A stretch of 18,099 nucleotides of DNA. Origin: JALOBO01 sp023228225 (GTDB lineage: Bacteria; Bacillota; Clostridia; Christensenellales; UBA1242). Below the pieces are notes generated by a model, which searched no databases, was not told the origin of the DNA, and was given only the letters and a program-made list of their open reading frames with translations. The position numbers were made by a program, and so were the translations under genes. Each line of letters begins with the position of its first letter. Positions within the stretch are counted from its first letter, which is position 1. The stretch is from the NCBI GenBank assembly GCA_041663585.1, contig JBAYMN010000018.1, forward strand, positions 1-18,099. Reading direction: 5' to 3'. Of this stretch, positions 7,653 to 13,825 are shown in pieces.

Positions 7653-7698
7653 ATACTTTGTTTTTAGATAACAACTACAATAAAGTATTTGATTTTGC
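7642..7698. repeat. 17-bp inverted repeat between divergent promoters
   Basis: GCAAAAGTCAAATACTTT (7642-7659) and AAAGTATTTGATTTTGC (7682-7698) are inverted copies apart from one bulged G. The 22-base centre is unpaired. The left arm overlaps the -35 box of the pseudouridine synthase promoter, and the right arm ends 20 bases before the rpsT -35. It could be an operator for a dimeric regulator or a DNA hairpin. No regulator is identified. Confidence -1.
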
Positions 7699-7717
7699 AA
7701 AAAAAGTTATTTTACGC

Positions 7718-7746
7718 TTGCAATTAGATTAAGATTGTGATAAACT
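7718..7746 (+). promoter_or_regulatory. rpsT promoter
   Basis: TTGCAA (7718-7723) and TAAACT (7741-7746) are 17 bases apart, about 30 bases before the rpsT ATG. The predicted leader is only about 23 nt, which leaves little room for a structured S20 autoregulatory site. Confidence -1.
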
Positions 7747-7775
7747 ATGCAAGTAATAAAAGGGAGTACAGTACA

Positions 7776-8054
7776 ATGCCAATAATCAAATCAGCAAAAA
7801 AGAGATTACAAGTCAATTTAAGAAAGAATTTACAAAACCGAATTATTAAATCCGGCATAGCAAATCAAATAAAAAAGTTTAAAGTAGCAGTTGAAAGTAA
7901 AGATGCTACATTAGCCGAAAAATTATTACCAGAAGTTTTTTCAGTGCTTGATTCTGCCGTTTCATCAAATACTATCCACGCAAACCATGCAGCAAGAAAC
8001 AAAGCCACATTATCAGCAAAACTTGATACATTAAAAATTTCTCTTAAAATTTAA
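7776..8054 (+). CDS. rpsT: 30S ribosomal protein S20
   Basis: A 92-aa, very basic helical protein that binds 16S rRNA in the small subunit. The N-terminus MPIIKSAKKRLQVN matches the S20 pattern (M..IKSAKKR...N), and the C-terminal part contains the typical NTIHANHAARNKATL segment. The ATG at 7776 has a clear GGGAG ribosome binding site 9 bases upstream. An in-frame ATG at 7737 would put that site inside the gene and overlaps the promoter, so it is rejected. The position beside holA and comEC fits the usual Firmicute order, although an LRR gene has come between rpsT and holA here. Confidence -1.
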   Translation: MPIIKSAKKRLQVNLRKNLQNRIIKSGIANQIKKFKVAVESKDATLAEKLLPEVFSVLDSAVSSNTIHANHAARNKATLSAKLDTLKISLKI

Positions 8055-8084
8055 TTTAAACAAGAATTTATTTAAATTTATTTT

Positions 8085-8116
8085 TTCCGTTCACATATTT
8101 AAGTGGCGGAAATTTT
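8085..8116 (+). terminator. rpsT terminator
   Basis: TTCCG-T-TCAC (8085-8093) pairs with GTGGCGGAA (8103-8111), with one bulge and one wobble, and is followed by AATTTT. The hairpin is moderately strong with a short U tract. Confidence -1.
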
Positions 8117-8172
8117 AATATAAATAAAGGTTAAAAAATTCAGATTAAATATTAATTTTTGATTTTTTCGTA

Positions 8173-8201
8173 TTGTATTATTAAATAATTTATGTTATAA
8201 T
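8173..8201 (+). promoter_or_regulatory. Promoter of the LRR gene
   Basis: TTGTAT (8173-8178) and TATAAT (8196-8201) are 17 bases apart, about 29 bases upstream of the ATG at 8231. An intact promoter argues that the downstream gene, although frameshifted, may still be transcribed. Confidence -1.
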
Positions 8202-8230
8202 AATTTATCGCTTAATAAAAAGGACAGCAT

Positions 8231-8719
8231 ATGATTTATAAAAATAGTTTTGTTGAAATGAACTTTGAAATTATAAACAAAGAAATAGAAATTACTAAAA
8301 TAACTCAATGTCCTGATAACCTTTGTTTACCAGATGATTTAAGAAGTTTGCCAATAGTAAAAATTTGTGATCACGCTTGTGAAAATTTAAAAAATTTAAA
8401 AAATATAATCCTTCCTGAGCATACCAAGACAATCGGAAAATATGCTTTTTTAGGGTGTTCAAATTTAATTAATACAAATTTCCCTTCCGAGTTAATTAGC
8501 ATAGAAGATTCTGCTTTTTTTGAATGTTCAAATTTAAAAAACGCACTGCTTAATGATGGGCTTGTAGATATTGGCAATCGTGCATTTTTTTGTTGTACCA
8601 ATTTACAATCATTAAATATTCCCGCATCGGTTAGATTCATAGGGAAAGAAGCGTTTGCGTTTTGCTCATCAAAACTTAATGAAATCAAATTAAAAATTGG
8701 ATTGCCAAAGGATCCCTGA
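8231..8719 (+). CDS. BspA-like leucine-rich-repeat protein, N-terminal part (frameshifted)
   Basis: A 162-residue product starting at an ATG with AAAGGA upstream. After about 45 leading residues it consists of LRR_5/BspA-type repeats of about 23 aa with the pattern AF..C.NL....P..V..IG..AF (IGKYAFLGCSNL, IEDSAFFECSNL, IGNRAFFCCTNL, IGKEAFAFC). Such repeats fold into solenoids used for binding proteins or surfaces. There is no signal peptide, lipobox or sortase motif, so the protein would be cytoplasmic or exported by other means. The frame ends at 8719 within a repeat. Translation in the next frame continues the repeats from about 8697 (separate entry). Removing one A from the five-A run at 8692-8696 joins both parts into a 352-aa protein with about 11-12 repeats. 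This is one gene split by a one-base insertion, or by a sequencing error. Confidence -1.
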   Translation: MIYKNSFVEMNFEIINKEIEITKITQCPDNLCLPDDLRSLPIVKICDHACENLKNLKNIILPEHTKTIGKYAFLGCSNLINTNFPSELISIEDSAFFECSNLKNALLNDGLVDIGNRAFFCCTNLQSLNIPASVRFIGKEAFAFCSSKLNEIKLKIGLPKDP

Positions 8720-9290
8720 AAGTGCTTTTAGCGGAATGATGTTTTTAAAAAATATTAATATTCCCGAAAGCGTTAATAAAATAGAAAAACTTGCTTTTAA
8801 TAATTGTGGTAATTTGCAAAAAGTAGAATTTGATACAACTTTACTAGATTCTATTGGTGATTATGCGTTTGCAAACTCAATGATTTGGTCTTTAACATCA
8901 ATGCGTTTACCAGAAGGAATATCAATTATCGGCAATTCCGCTTTCGAAAATTGTGCCGGACTTACAAATATAATCTTTCCAAAAACTATAAAATACTTAA
9001 AACAGCGTGCTTTTGCTGGCTCTGGATTATTAACCGTAAAAATTCCAAAAAGCATAGAAATTGTTCCTAAGGAAGCATTTTGTAACTGCATTAAATTACA
9101 ATCCGTTCAATTGGATAGTGGTGTGAAAATTATAGATGATTCCGCTTTTGAAAATTGCACTGCATTAAAAAAAATATTTATTCCTCAAACCGTAAAAACG
9201 ATAAGCCCTACTGCATTTAATAATTGTCCCAACTTAAAAATTTTAAAAGAAGGCAAAGATTATGAAATAGACTATCTTTACAGTTTGTAA
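8697..9290 (+). CDS. BspA-like leucine-rich-repeat protein, C-terminal part (frameshifted)
   Basis: This frame continues the LRR gene of 8231-8719 in the +1 frame. It opens at a TTG (8697) without its own ribosome binding site, and the first ATG pair lies at about 8738, so an independent start is unlikely. It encodes about seven more LRR_5 units (IPESAFSGMMFL, IEKLAFNNCGNL, IGDYAF, IGNSAFENCAGL, VPKEAFCNCIKL, IDDSAFENCTAL, ISPTAFNNCPNL) and ends with a short charged tail. The sequence before the break (LNEIKLK) joins smoothly to DCQRIPESAF when one A is removed, and the whole span then has a length divisible by three. No other stop or frame break is seen, so the break is recent, an assembly error, or bypassed by slippage. 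A strong terminator follows at once. Confidence -1.
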   Translation: MDCQRIPESAFSGMMFLKNINIPESVNKIEKLAFNNCGNLQKVEFDTTLLDSIGDYAFANSMIWSLTSMRLPEGISIIGNSAFENCAGLTNIIFPKTIKYLKQRAFAGSGLLTVKIPKSIEIVPKEAFCNCIKLQSVQLDSGVKIIDDSAFENCTALKKIFIPQTVKTISPTAFNNCPNLKILKEGKDYEIDYLYSL

Positions 9291-9293
9291 CAT

Positions 9294-9341
9294 AAAAAAC
9301 AACAAAAAACAGAGGTGCCCTCTGTTTTTTGTTGTTTTTTT
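9294..9341. terminator. Strong bidirectional terminator between the LRR gene and holA
   Basis: A perfect 22-bp stem (9294-9315 with 9319-9340) has a 3-nt loop, a GC-rich tip (CAGAGG/CCTCTG) and A/T runs at the base, giving a U tract on both strands. It ends the + strand LRR gene and the - strand comEC-holA operon. Confidence -1.
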
Positions 9342-9355
9342 AATTTATAATATTA

Positions 9356-10324
9356 TTAAAAATTTAAAATATTAAGCACTAGCCAATCAAGTGCATTTTC
9401 ATCAGACATTTTGCCAGACTTAACAAATTCATCAGCACGAGTGCACATATCAACAATATTTTTTAAAATTATTTGCGAATATTTTTTAATGTCCGCAACC
9501 GCCCACCTAACCGCACCCTCTTTCATATTAAGTGATATTGCAATTTCAGGTATAGATTTATTAGCACTTAATGACAGTGAAATATGCAATAATCTTCTAA
9601 ACTGTGTGTAAGCCGAAATTAATAAAATTTGTGGTGCCACTTTTTTTGATATCAAACTATCTTTAATTTCAAACGTTCTGTCAGCATTCTTTTTTATTAA
9701 TGCATTAGTAAATTCATAAATTTGGTATTGTAAATCCTTAACTACATTATATTCAATATCGCTAACATTAATCTCCCTATCTTGTACAAGACTAATAAGT
9801 TTTTCGGTTTCATTACTTATTCGGGATAAGTCGTAATTACAATATTCAATCAGAAGTTCTGCGGCTGGTTTTTGTATAATACTTTTGCTTTTAGATACTG
9901 CGACTTCAATCCATTTTAATAGCAAACTTTCTTCAAGTTTGTTGCAATCAATTACTTCTGCAAATTTGCCGATATCGTTTACTTCCAAACTTTCGCCCGC
10001 AAAAAATACTAAACAAGTAGTTTCAGCAGGATTTTTTAAATATTTTATTAGTAAAGTCTTATCTATGCCCTTTTTAATATCACCCTTAACTATTACTAAG
10101 CGTTTTTTACTCATAAATGGCATTACGTTACAAGCAGATATAATACTTTCTTGATCCAAATTTTCGGCAGAAAATTCTGTGATATTTAATTCTGGCACAT
10201 TATTTACCGCTGAGGACACAATTAGATTTAAAGAATGATTGCATAAATATGCATCGTTGCCCACAATTATGTAACAGGAAAGAATTTGTTTCTTTAAATT
10301 ATTTTTTAGTTCAGCAAATTTCAT
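9356..10324 (-). CDS. holA: DNA polymerase III subunit delta
   Basis: A 322-aa clamp-loader subunit that opens the beta sliding clamp during loading at replication forks. The N-terminus shows the family's IIVGNDAYL pattern (about residues 19-27), followed by MPFMSKKRLVIVKG (about 68-81). The C-terminal collar part ends with the typical SGKMSDENALDWLVLNIL. Length is usual for the Firmicute YqeN/HolA family. The start ATG is 8 bases after the comEC stop, and its ribosome binding site (AGGAGA) overlaps the comEC stop codon, so translation is probably coupled and the two genes share one mRNA. The comEC-holA-rpsT neighbourhood is conserved in Firmicutes and supports the call. Confidence -1.
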   Translation of the reverse strand: MKFAELKNNLKKQILSCYIIVGNDAYLCNHSLNLIVSSAVNNVPELNITEFSAENLDQESIISACNVMPFMSKKRLVIVKGDIKKGIDKTLLIKYLKNPAETTCLVFFAGESLEVNDIGKFAEVIDCNKLEESLLLKWIEVAVSKSKSIIQKPAAELLIEYCNYDLSRISNETEKLISLVQDREINVSDIEYNVVKDLQYQIYEFTNALIKKNADRTFEIKDSLISKKVAPQILLISAYTQFRRLLHISLSLSANKSIPEIAISLNMKEGAVRWAVADIKKYSQIILKNIVDMCTRADEFVKSGKMSDENALDWLVLNILNF

Positions 10325-10332
10325 AATATCTC

Positions 10333-12558
10333 CTAGTGTTGTAATATTATTCTATCAAAATTTAATAATAAAGTAAACCTTCCCAAAGTAGTATAGTCAT
10401 AAATATTATTTTCTTCTTCATATTGAATGCACGTCTCATTTACTACATAATAGTTTACAGTGCTAAATTTTGATAAAATTGCTGTTGTTATTTTTTTGGT
10501 GCAAATAACATCTACATCAAAATTGATTGAATTGTAAATAAAAGTAATTTGAGTAATAGTGCATTCGTGATTAACAAACAGGATATTTTGATATTTACTT
10601 TGCACTGTAATACCGCAAAGTGTGTCATTATCGTAATAAGAATATAAAGTTATTCCGCTTTTGTAACTAGGTTTGTTAAATAAATCTTCACGTGTTAAAT
10701 ATACTAGTTTACCATATAAAATTGTTTGTGCAGATTGCACAAAATCAATTTCAGGAATAAGTACAGTTTCGGCGTTTACTGATTCGGCAAAATTATTAAT
10801 TATTGATAATTCTGATTCAATAAGTCCTGATATTATTATTGCATCAATTGTTTTAATTTTTCTATCTAACAATTCTTGTTTAATATTATCAATATCATCT
10901 GCAAATTTTCCATAAGTATTGTCTATAAAATAGACCTGTCCTTCCTCTGTGGTTACAATAGAATAATTTTCACCATCAATTGCTAATAATCGCAGTGTAT
11001 TTTCATCAAATTTAGCGGGCAAATAAGATATTATAACAGCAATAATAAATATTAATGCAAAGCCCAACATAATAAATGTCTTAATTTTAGGTGCTATCAT
11101 AACATATTTATAGACAAACAAAATAGCATAATATGCTACCACTAAAACACCCAATGAATAAACAACTATTGACATAAAAGGAATTTGTGCCATAAGTACC
11201 GTAACATATCGGCAAAAATTAAGTAAAATTTGTGTTAGCATTAATGTTTGACCTAAAAAGGAAACTAATAGTGCTAAAATTGATACAATAAAAGTAAACA
11301 TAAAAATTAAAGAAAATACCGGGACAATAATTAAGTTTGCAAGTACAGATAAAACTGAAAACGTATTAAAATAATGTGCCATAACTGGAAAAATCCCAAC
11401 TTGTGCCGCTAGTGTAACAGCAATAGCCGAAGCAATATTATCTGGCAATTTTATCATTGTTAAAAGTTTTTTTATTGGACTATAAAGCACAATTATGCCA
11501 AACACACTAGTAAAACTTAATAAAAATCCCACATCAAATAAATACATTGGTGCAAATGTCAATATAACAAGCCCCGACATAGAAAGAGAAGACAAAGGGT
11601 CATATTCACTTCCAAATAATGAAGATAATAATAAAATTATAGCCATCACCGATGCACGCATTACAGATGGCGAAAAACTGCATAAATATGCATATACTAG
11701 TATAAATATAGAAGATATCAATACTTTATATATTTTTCTAACTTTTAGTAATGAAAATAACGGAATCAATATAATTAAAATAAAGGCAATATTTAAGCCC
11801 GATACAGCCAAAATATGTGCAACCCCTACCACTTGAAAAGCATTATCAGTTGCATCGCTTATTCCTGATGTATCGCCAAACAGAACAGCATATGCAATTC
11901 CCGCATTTTCTTCGGACAAATTATCATACAATATTTCTTTTATTTTAAGTCTAAAACTTTGTGCAAAACTAGAACTACCTACTGTAATAATACAATCTTC
12001 CGCATTTGTGTAAGAGTAATAATATAGTCCATCTTTATAAAATTGAGTGGTAATTTCCCCATCATCAAGAAGGCTATAACTGTAAACTTGCTCTTCAAAT
12101 TTTATATTAGTCCCCGCTTTAAAATCGTTCATAGAATTTATGTTATAAATATTAACATACATTTTACCAGTAACTTTTTTACTGTCAATTTTAACATTGG
12201 AAATTACTACTGCTAATGTACCTTCGGAATATTCAGTTGCGATATCAGTCGTGGTACCAGATATCGTGTAAACTTCTCCTTGATAATTTGGATAATTACA
12301 ATAAAAATTATAAAATGAAAATGAACCAATAAATACTGCAAGGATAAATGTTAAAACCCAAGATTTATGTTTTAACACAAATTTAAAAAATCCTTTTTTA
12401 AAAATAAATAAAGAAATAAATAATACTATATCTATAATTATCGCAATGATAAATGAGTCATCAGCGTTTTTGTATGTAAAATATCCTGCACTTAATATTC
12501 CTGCACTAATGCACAATAATGTTATAAATAGCGGTCTAAAATTCAATATTTTTGACAC
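10333..12558 (-). CDS. comEC: ComEC/Rec2 family DNA-uptake channel with degenerate metallo-beta-lactamase domain
   Basis: A 741-aa polytopic membrane protein expected to carry single-stranded DNA across the membrane during transformation. It has N-terminal helices (about 8-28, 36-54, 66-84), an extracytoplasmic OB-like DUF4131 region (about 95-200) and the Competence domain (about 210-490). The Competence domain contains the family motif HILAVSGLNIAF at 248-259 and SPSVMRASVMA at about 296-306. From about 520 to the end is the position of the ComEC metallo-beta-lactamase domain. There the usual DVGQGD reads AIDGENY and the zinc-binding THxHxDH is replaced by ISGLIESEL (about 577-585), so the nuclease part should be inactive. 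The start is GTG with AAAGGA about 9 bases upstream, and a good promoter lies at 12604-12632. The gene is operonic with holA. Confidence -1.
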   Translation of the reverse strand: MSKILNFRPLFITLLCISAGILSAGYFTYKNADDSFIIAIIIDIVLFISLFIFKKGFFKFVLKHKSWVLTFILAVFIGSFSFYNFYCNYPNYQGEVYTISGTTTDIATEYSEGTLAVVISNVKIDSKKVTGKMYVNIYNINSMNDFKAGTNIKFEEQVYSYSLLDDGEITTQFYKDGLYYYSYTNAEDCIITVGSSSFAQSFRLKIKEILYDNLSEENAGIAYAVLFGDTSGISDATDNAFQVVGVAHILAVSGLNIAFILIILIPLFSLLKVRKIYKVLISSIFILVYAYLCSFSPSVMRASVMAIILLLSSLFGSEYDPLSSLSMSGLVILTFAPMYLFDVGFLLSFTSVFGIIVLYSPIKKLLTMIKLPDNIASAIAVTLAAQVGIFPVMAHYFNTFSVLSVLANLIIVPVFSLIFMFTFIVSILALLVSFLGQTLMLTQILLNFCRYVTVLMAQIPFMSIVVYSLGVLVVAYYAILFVYKYVMIAPKIKTFIMLGFALIFIIAVIISYLPAKFDENTLRLLAIDGENYSIVTTEEGQVYFIDNTYGKFADDIDNIKQELLDRKIKTIDAIIISGLIESELSIINNFAESVNAETVLIPEIDFVQSAQTILYGKLVYLTREDLFNKPSYKSGITLYSYYDNDTLCGITVQSKYQNILFVNHECTITQITFIYNSINFDVDVICTKKITTAILSKFSTVNYYVVNETCIQYEEENNIYDYTTLGRFTLLLNFDRIILQH

Positions 12559-12603
12559 AAAAATAATCCTTTGTATTTTTTAAATATTTATTAATCTTAA
12601 TAT

Positions 12604-12632
12604 AGTATAATTTAAATATTATTAATTCGCAA
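12604..12632 (-). promoter_or_regulatory. comEC-holA promoter
   Basis: On the - strand, TTGCGA (12627-12632) and TATACT (12604-12609) are 17 bases apart. The predicted start near 12597 leaves about a 40-nt leader before the GTG at 12558. Confidence -1.
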
Positions 12633-12676
12633 GTGATTTAATTTTGTAAATAGTTACTAATATGAATTTTTAAATA

Positions 12677-12753
12677 TCCGACTTCCCGTGATTAAAATAT
12701 AAACAACCTGCACATTTCTGTACAGGCTGATTTGGTACCACCACGGGGAGTCG
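12677..12753. repeat. 77-bp direct repeat, copy 1 (contains a copy of the tRNA-Glu 3' end)
   Basis: It is identical to 12851-12927 except for one base (T instead of C in the first CCCC). On the - strand it holds a copy of the last 21 nt of tRNA-Glu including CCA, the tRNA terminator hairpin (12707-12726), and an inverted copy of the T-arm strand (CACGGGAAGTCGG). There is no tRNA body here, so this copy is a fragment. Duplicated tRNA 3' ends are typical of att sites, but no integrase or cargo is present. Confidence -1.
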
Positions 12754-12802
12754 CTTTTTGCAAAAGTGCCGTCTTCGCCCTTACGGGCTTGACCAAAAAT
12801 CT

Positions 12803-12827
12803 AAAAACTTGCTACAAGCAACTTTTT
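12803..12827. terminator. Terminator-like hairpin inside the tRNA-Glu repeat region
   Basis: AAAAA-C-TTGC (12803-12812) pairs with GCAA-C-TTTTT (12818-12827) around a 5-nt loop and one C-C mismatch, with a U tract on either strand. It lies in the 97-bp spacer between the two direct repeats, together with a GCCC/GGGC hairpin (about 12778-12789) and two copies of CGCTTTTTGC (12752 and 12831). Confidence -1.
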
Positions 12828-12838
12828 ATACGCTTTTT

Positions 12839-12864
12839 GCCCTCTCAGGGTCCGACTCCCCGTG
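12839..12864 (+). other. Inverted, deleted fragment resembling tRNA-Glu
   Basis: On the + strand GCCCTCTCA is followed by GGGTCCGACTCCCCGTG. The same order, anticodon-loop segment GCCTCTCAC and then GGGGTCCGACTCCCCGTG, occurs in the tRNA-Glu on the - strand, so this looks like an inverted copy lacking about a dozen bases between anticodon loop and T-arm. The T-arm part (12848-12864) is a perfect 17-bp inverted repeat with 12916-12932 inside the tRNA. The anticodon-loop match is short and could be chance. Confidence -1.
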
Positions 12865-12927
12865 ATTAAAATATAAACAACCTGCACATTTCTGTACAGG
12901 CTGATTTGGTACCACCACGGGGAGTCG
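12851..12927. repeat. 77-bp direct repeat, copy 2 (overlaps the 3' end of tRNA-Glu)
   Basis: This copy joins the true tRNA-Glu. Its last 21 bases on the + strand are the tRNA's own 3' end (12907-12927). It starts 174 bases after copy 1, with a 97-bp spacer between them. Each copy is itself bounded by the inverted repeat CGACTCCCCGTG/CACGGGGAGTCG (one mismatch in copy 1). Confidence -1.
12868..12900 (-). terminator. tRNA-Glu terminator
   Basis: On the - strand CCTGTACA and TGTGCAGG (12900-12881) form an 8-bp stem with one G-U pair and a GAAA tetraloop, followed by a U-rich tract (12880-12868). It starts 6 bases after the tRNA CCA. An identical hairpin lies in the first repeat copy at 12707-12726. 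Confidence -1.
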
Positions 12928-12981
12928 GACCCCGGTTACCGGCGTGAGAGGCTGGCGTTCTAACCACTAAACTATGATGGC
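12907..12981 (-). tRNA. tRNA-Glu (anticodon CUC), atypical
   Basis: A 75-nt cloverleaf with encoded CCA. The acceptor GCCATCA/TGGTGGT has two G-U pairs, the D-stem is GTTT/GAAC, the anticodon loop is CTCTCAC (anticodon CUC, codon GAG), the variable loop is TAAC and the T-stem is CGGGG/CCCCG. Two features are unusual. The anticodon stem CCAGC/GCCGG has an A29-C41 mismatch. The T-loop is TCCGACT, with C at position 55 where bacterial tRNAs almost always have the U modified by TruB. The locus is much richer in GC than its surroundings. The gene still has a good promoter and terminator, so it is probably transcribed. Whether it is functional, specialised or decaying is open. Confidence -1.
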
Positions 12982-13019
12982 ATATAAATTTACCTGTATG
13001 GCAAGTAAATTTACTGTTT

Positions 13020-13048
13020 AGTATACTATATACAATTGATATTTGCAA
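13020..13048 (-). promoter_or_regulatory. tRNA-Glu promoter
   Basis: On the - strand, TTGCAA (13043-13048) and TATACT (13020-13025) are 17 bases apart, with an expected start near 13013. The roughly 32-nt leader contains a 9-bp inverted repeat (TAAATTTAC/GTAAATTTA, about 12985-13013). Confidence -1.
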
Positions 13049-13190
13049 CCCCTTTTTTTATTCAACCTAAATATTACTTATCAAAAAAATTTTTACAAGT
13101 AAAATATTTCAAGTAATTTATGTGTATTGATTGTGAACCAAAATCTTATTTTTTTCATATTAAAATATAGACAAAAACCATGAGGATAAT

Positions 13191-13793
13191 ATGGCAAAAG
13201 AATATTTACAAGCAATACATAAAGTAGAAATATTACATTCTCTTAATTCATTAAGAGATTATTTTGATACTGATATTTTAAAAAAATCAGATGCGGAAAT
13301 AAAAATTAATGATTATTTAAATAAATATGGAATGCAATCATTATTTGAACTTTGCGAACTCTTTAATGAATGTTTTATTGAAATGAAAACATTAAATCTT
13401 CAAAATTATAATGTTAACATAGAAAGATTAGGCATATGGGAGCGTGTAAATGCTGATGAATTTAAGCATTACGGATTAAAATATACAGATATAGATATTA
13501 CATACATAATACGAAACAATCAAACTTTTATAGAGAAGGCACAAGATTTTACCGCCTCAGACTTTTATGCTGGTGTAAAATGCAACCCTGAAAAAATTAC
13601 AATTTGTATTACAAATAATAATAATTCACTAAAAATAGAAAGTTTTAAAAATGTAATCGAAATAAAAGAAAAAATAGAAAATAATATATATATAAAAGAA
13701 TATATTTTAGAGAGTAATGTATTTAATAATACTGTGAAATATAGCGAAAACAATATTCAAGTTAGAAACAATGAAGTACTTAATGAATTATAA
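13191..13793 (+). CDS. Hypothetical protein, 200 aa
   Basis: I do not recognise this protein. It begins at an ATG with GAGG 5 bases upstream. There is no signal peptide or membrane helix. The N-terminal half (about 1-75) is predicted helical, with heptad-like leucines (EILHSLNSLRDYF, SLFELCELFNECF). The centre contains GIWERVNADEFKHYGLKYTDIDITYIIRNN. The C-terminal third is very rich in Asn, Lys, Glu and Ile, with strand-like alternation. It contains few Cys and no obvious catalytic motif. The gene stands alone between tRNA-Glu and a strong terminator, and its neighbours are on the opposite strand. It could be accessory DNA linked to the tRNA-Glu repeats, but no mobility gene accompanies it. 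Confidence -1.
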   Translation: MAKEYLQAIHKVEILHSLNSLRDYFDTDILKKSDAEIKINDYLNKYGMQSLFELCELFNECFIEMKTLNLQNYNVNIERLGIWERVNADEFKHYGLKYTDIDITYIIRNNQTFIEKAQDFTASDFYAGVKCNPEKITICITNNNNSLKIESFKNVIEIKEKIENNIYIKEYILESNVFNNTVKYSENNIQVRNNEVLNEL

Positions 13794-13820
13794 AAGCCCG
13801 TAATTTTTTGACGGGTTTTT
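13792..13820. terminator. Bidirectional terminator
   Basis: AAAAGCCCGT (13792-13801) pairs with ACGGGTTTTT (13811-13820), with one wobble, giving U tracts on both strands. It separates the convergent hypothetical gene and the TM2-domain gene. Confidence -1.
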
Positions 13821-13825
13821 ATATT

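Noticed and set aside
12677..12927. CRISPR array
   Set aside because: Only two 77-bp repeats that include tRNA sequence and a terminator, with one spacer of 97 bp and no cas genes.
12866..13048. 60-aa frame on the - strand across tRNA-Glu
   Set aside because: It is the translated tRNA and its terminator and has no ribosome binding site; the cloverleaf explains the sequence.
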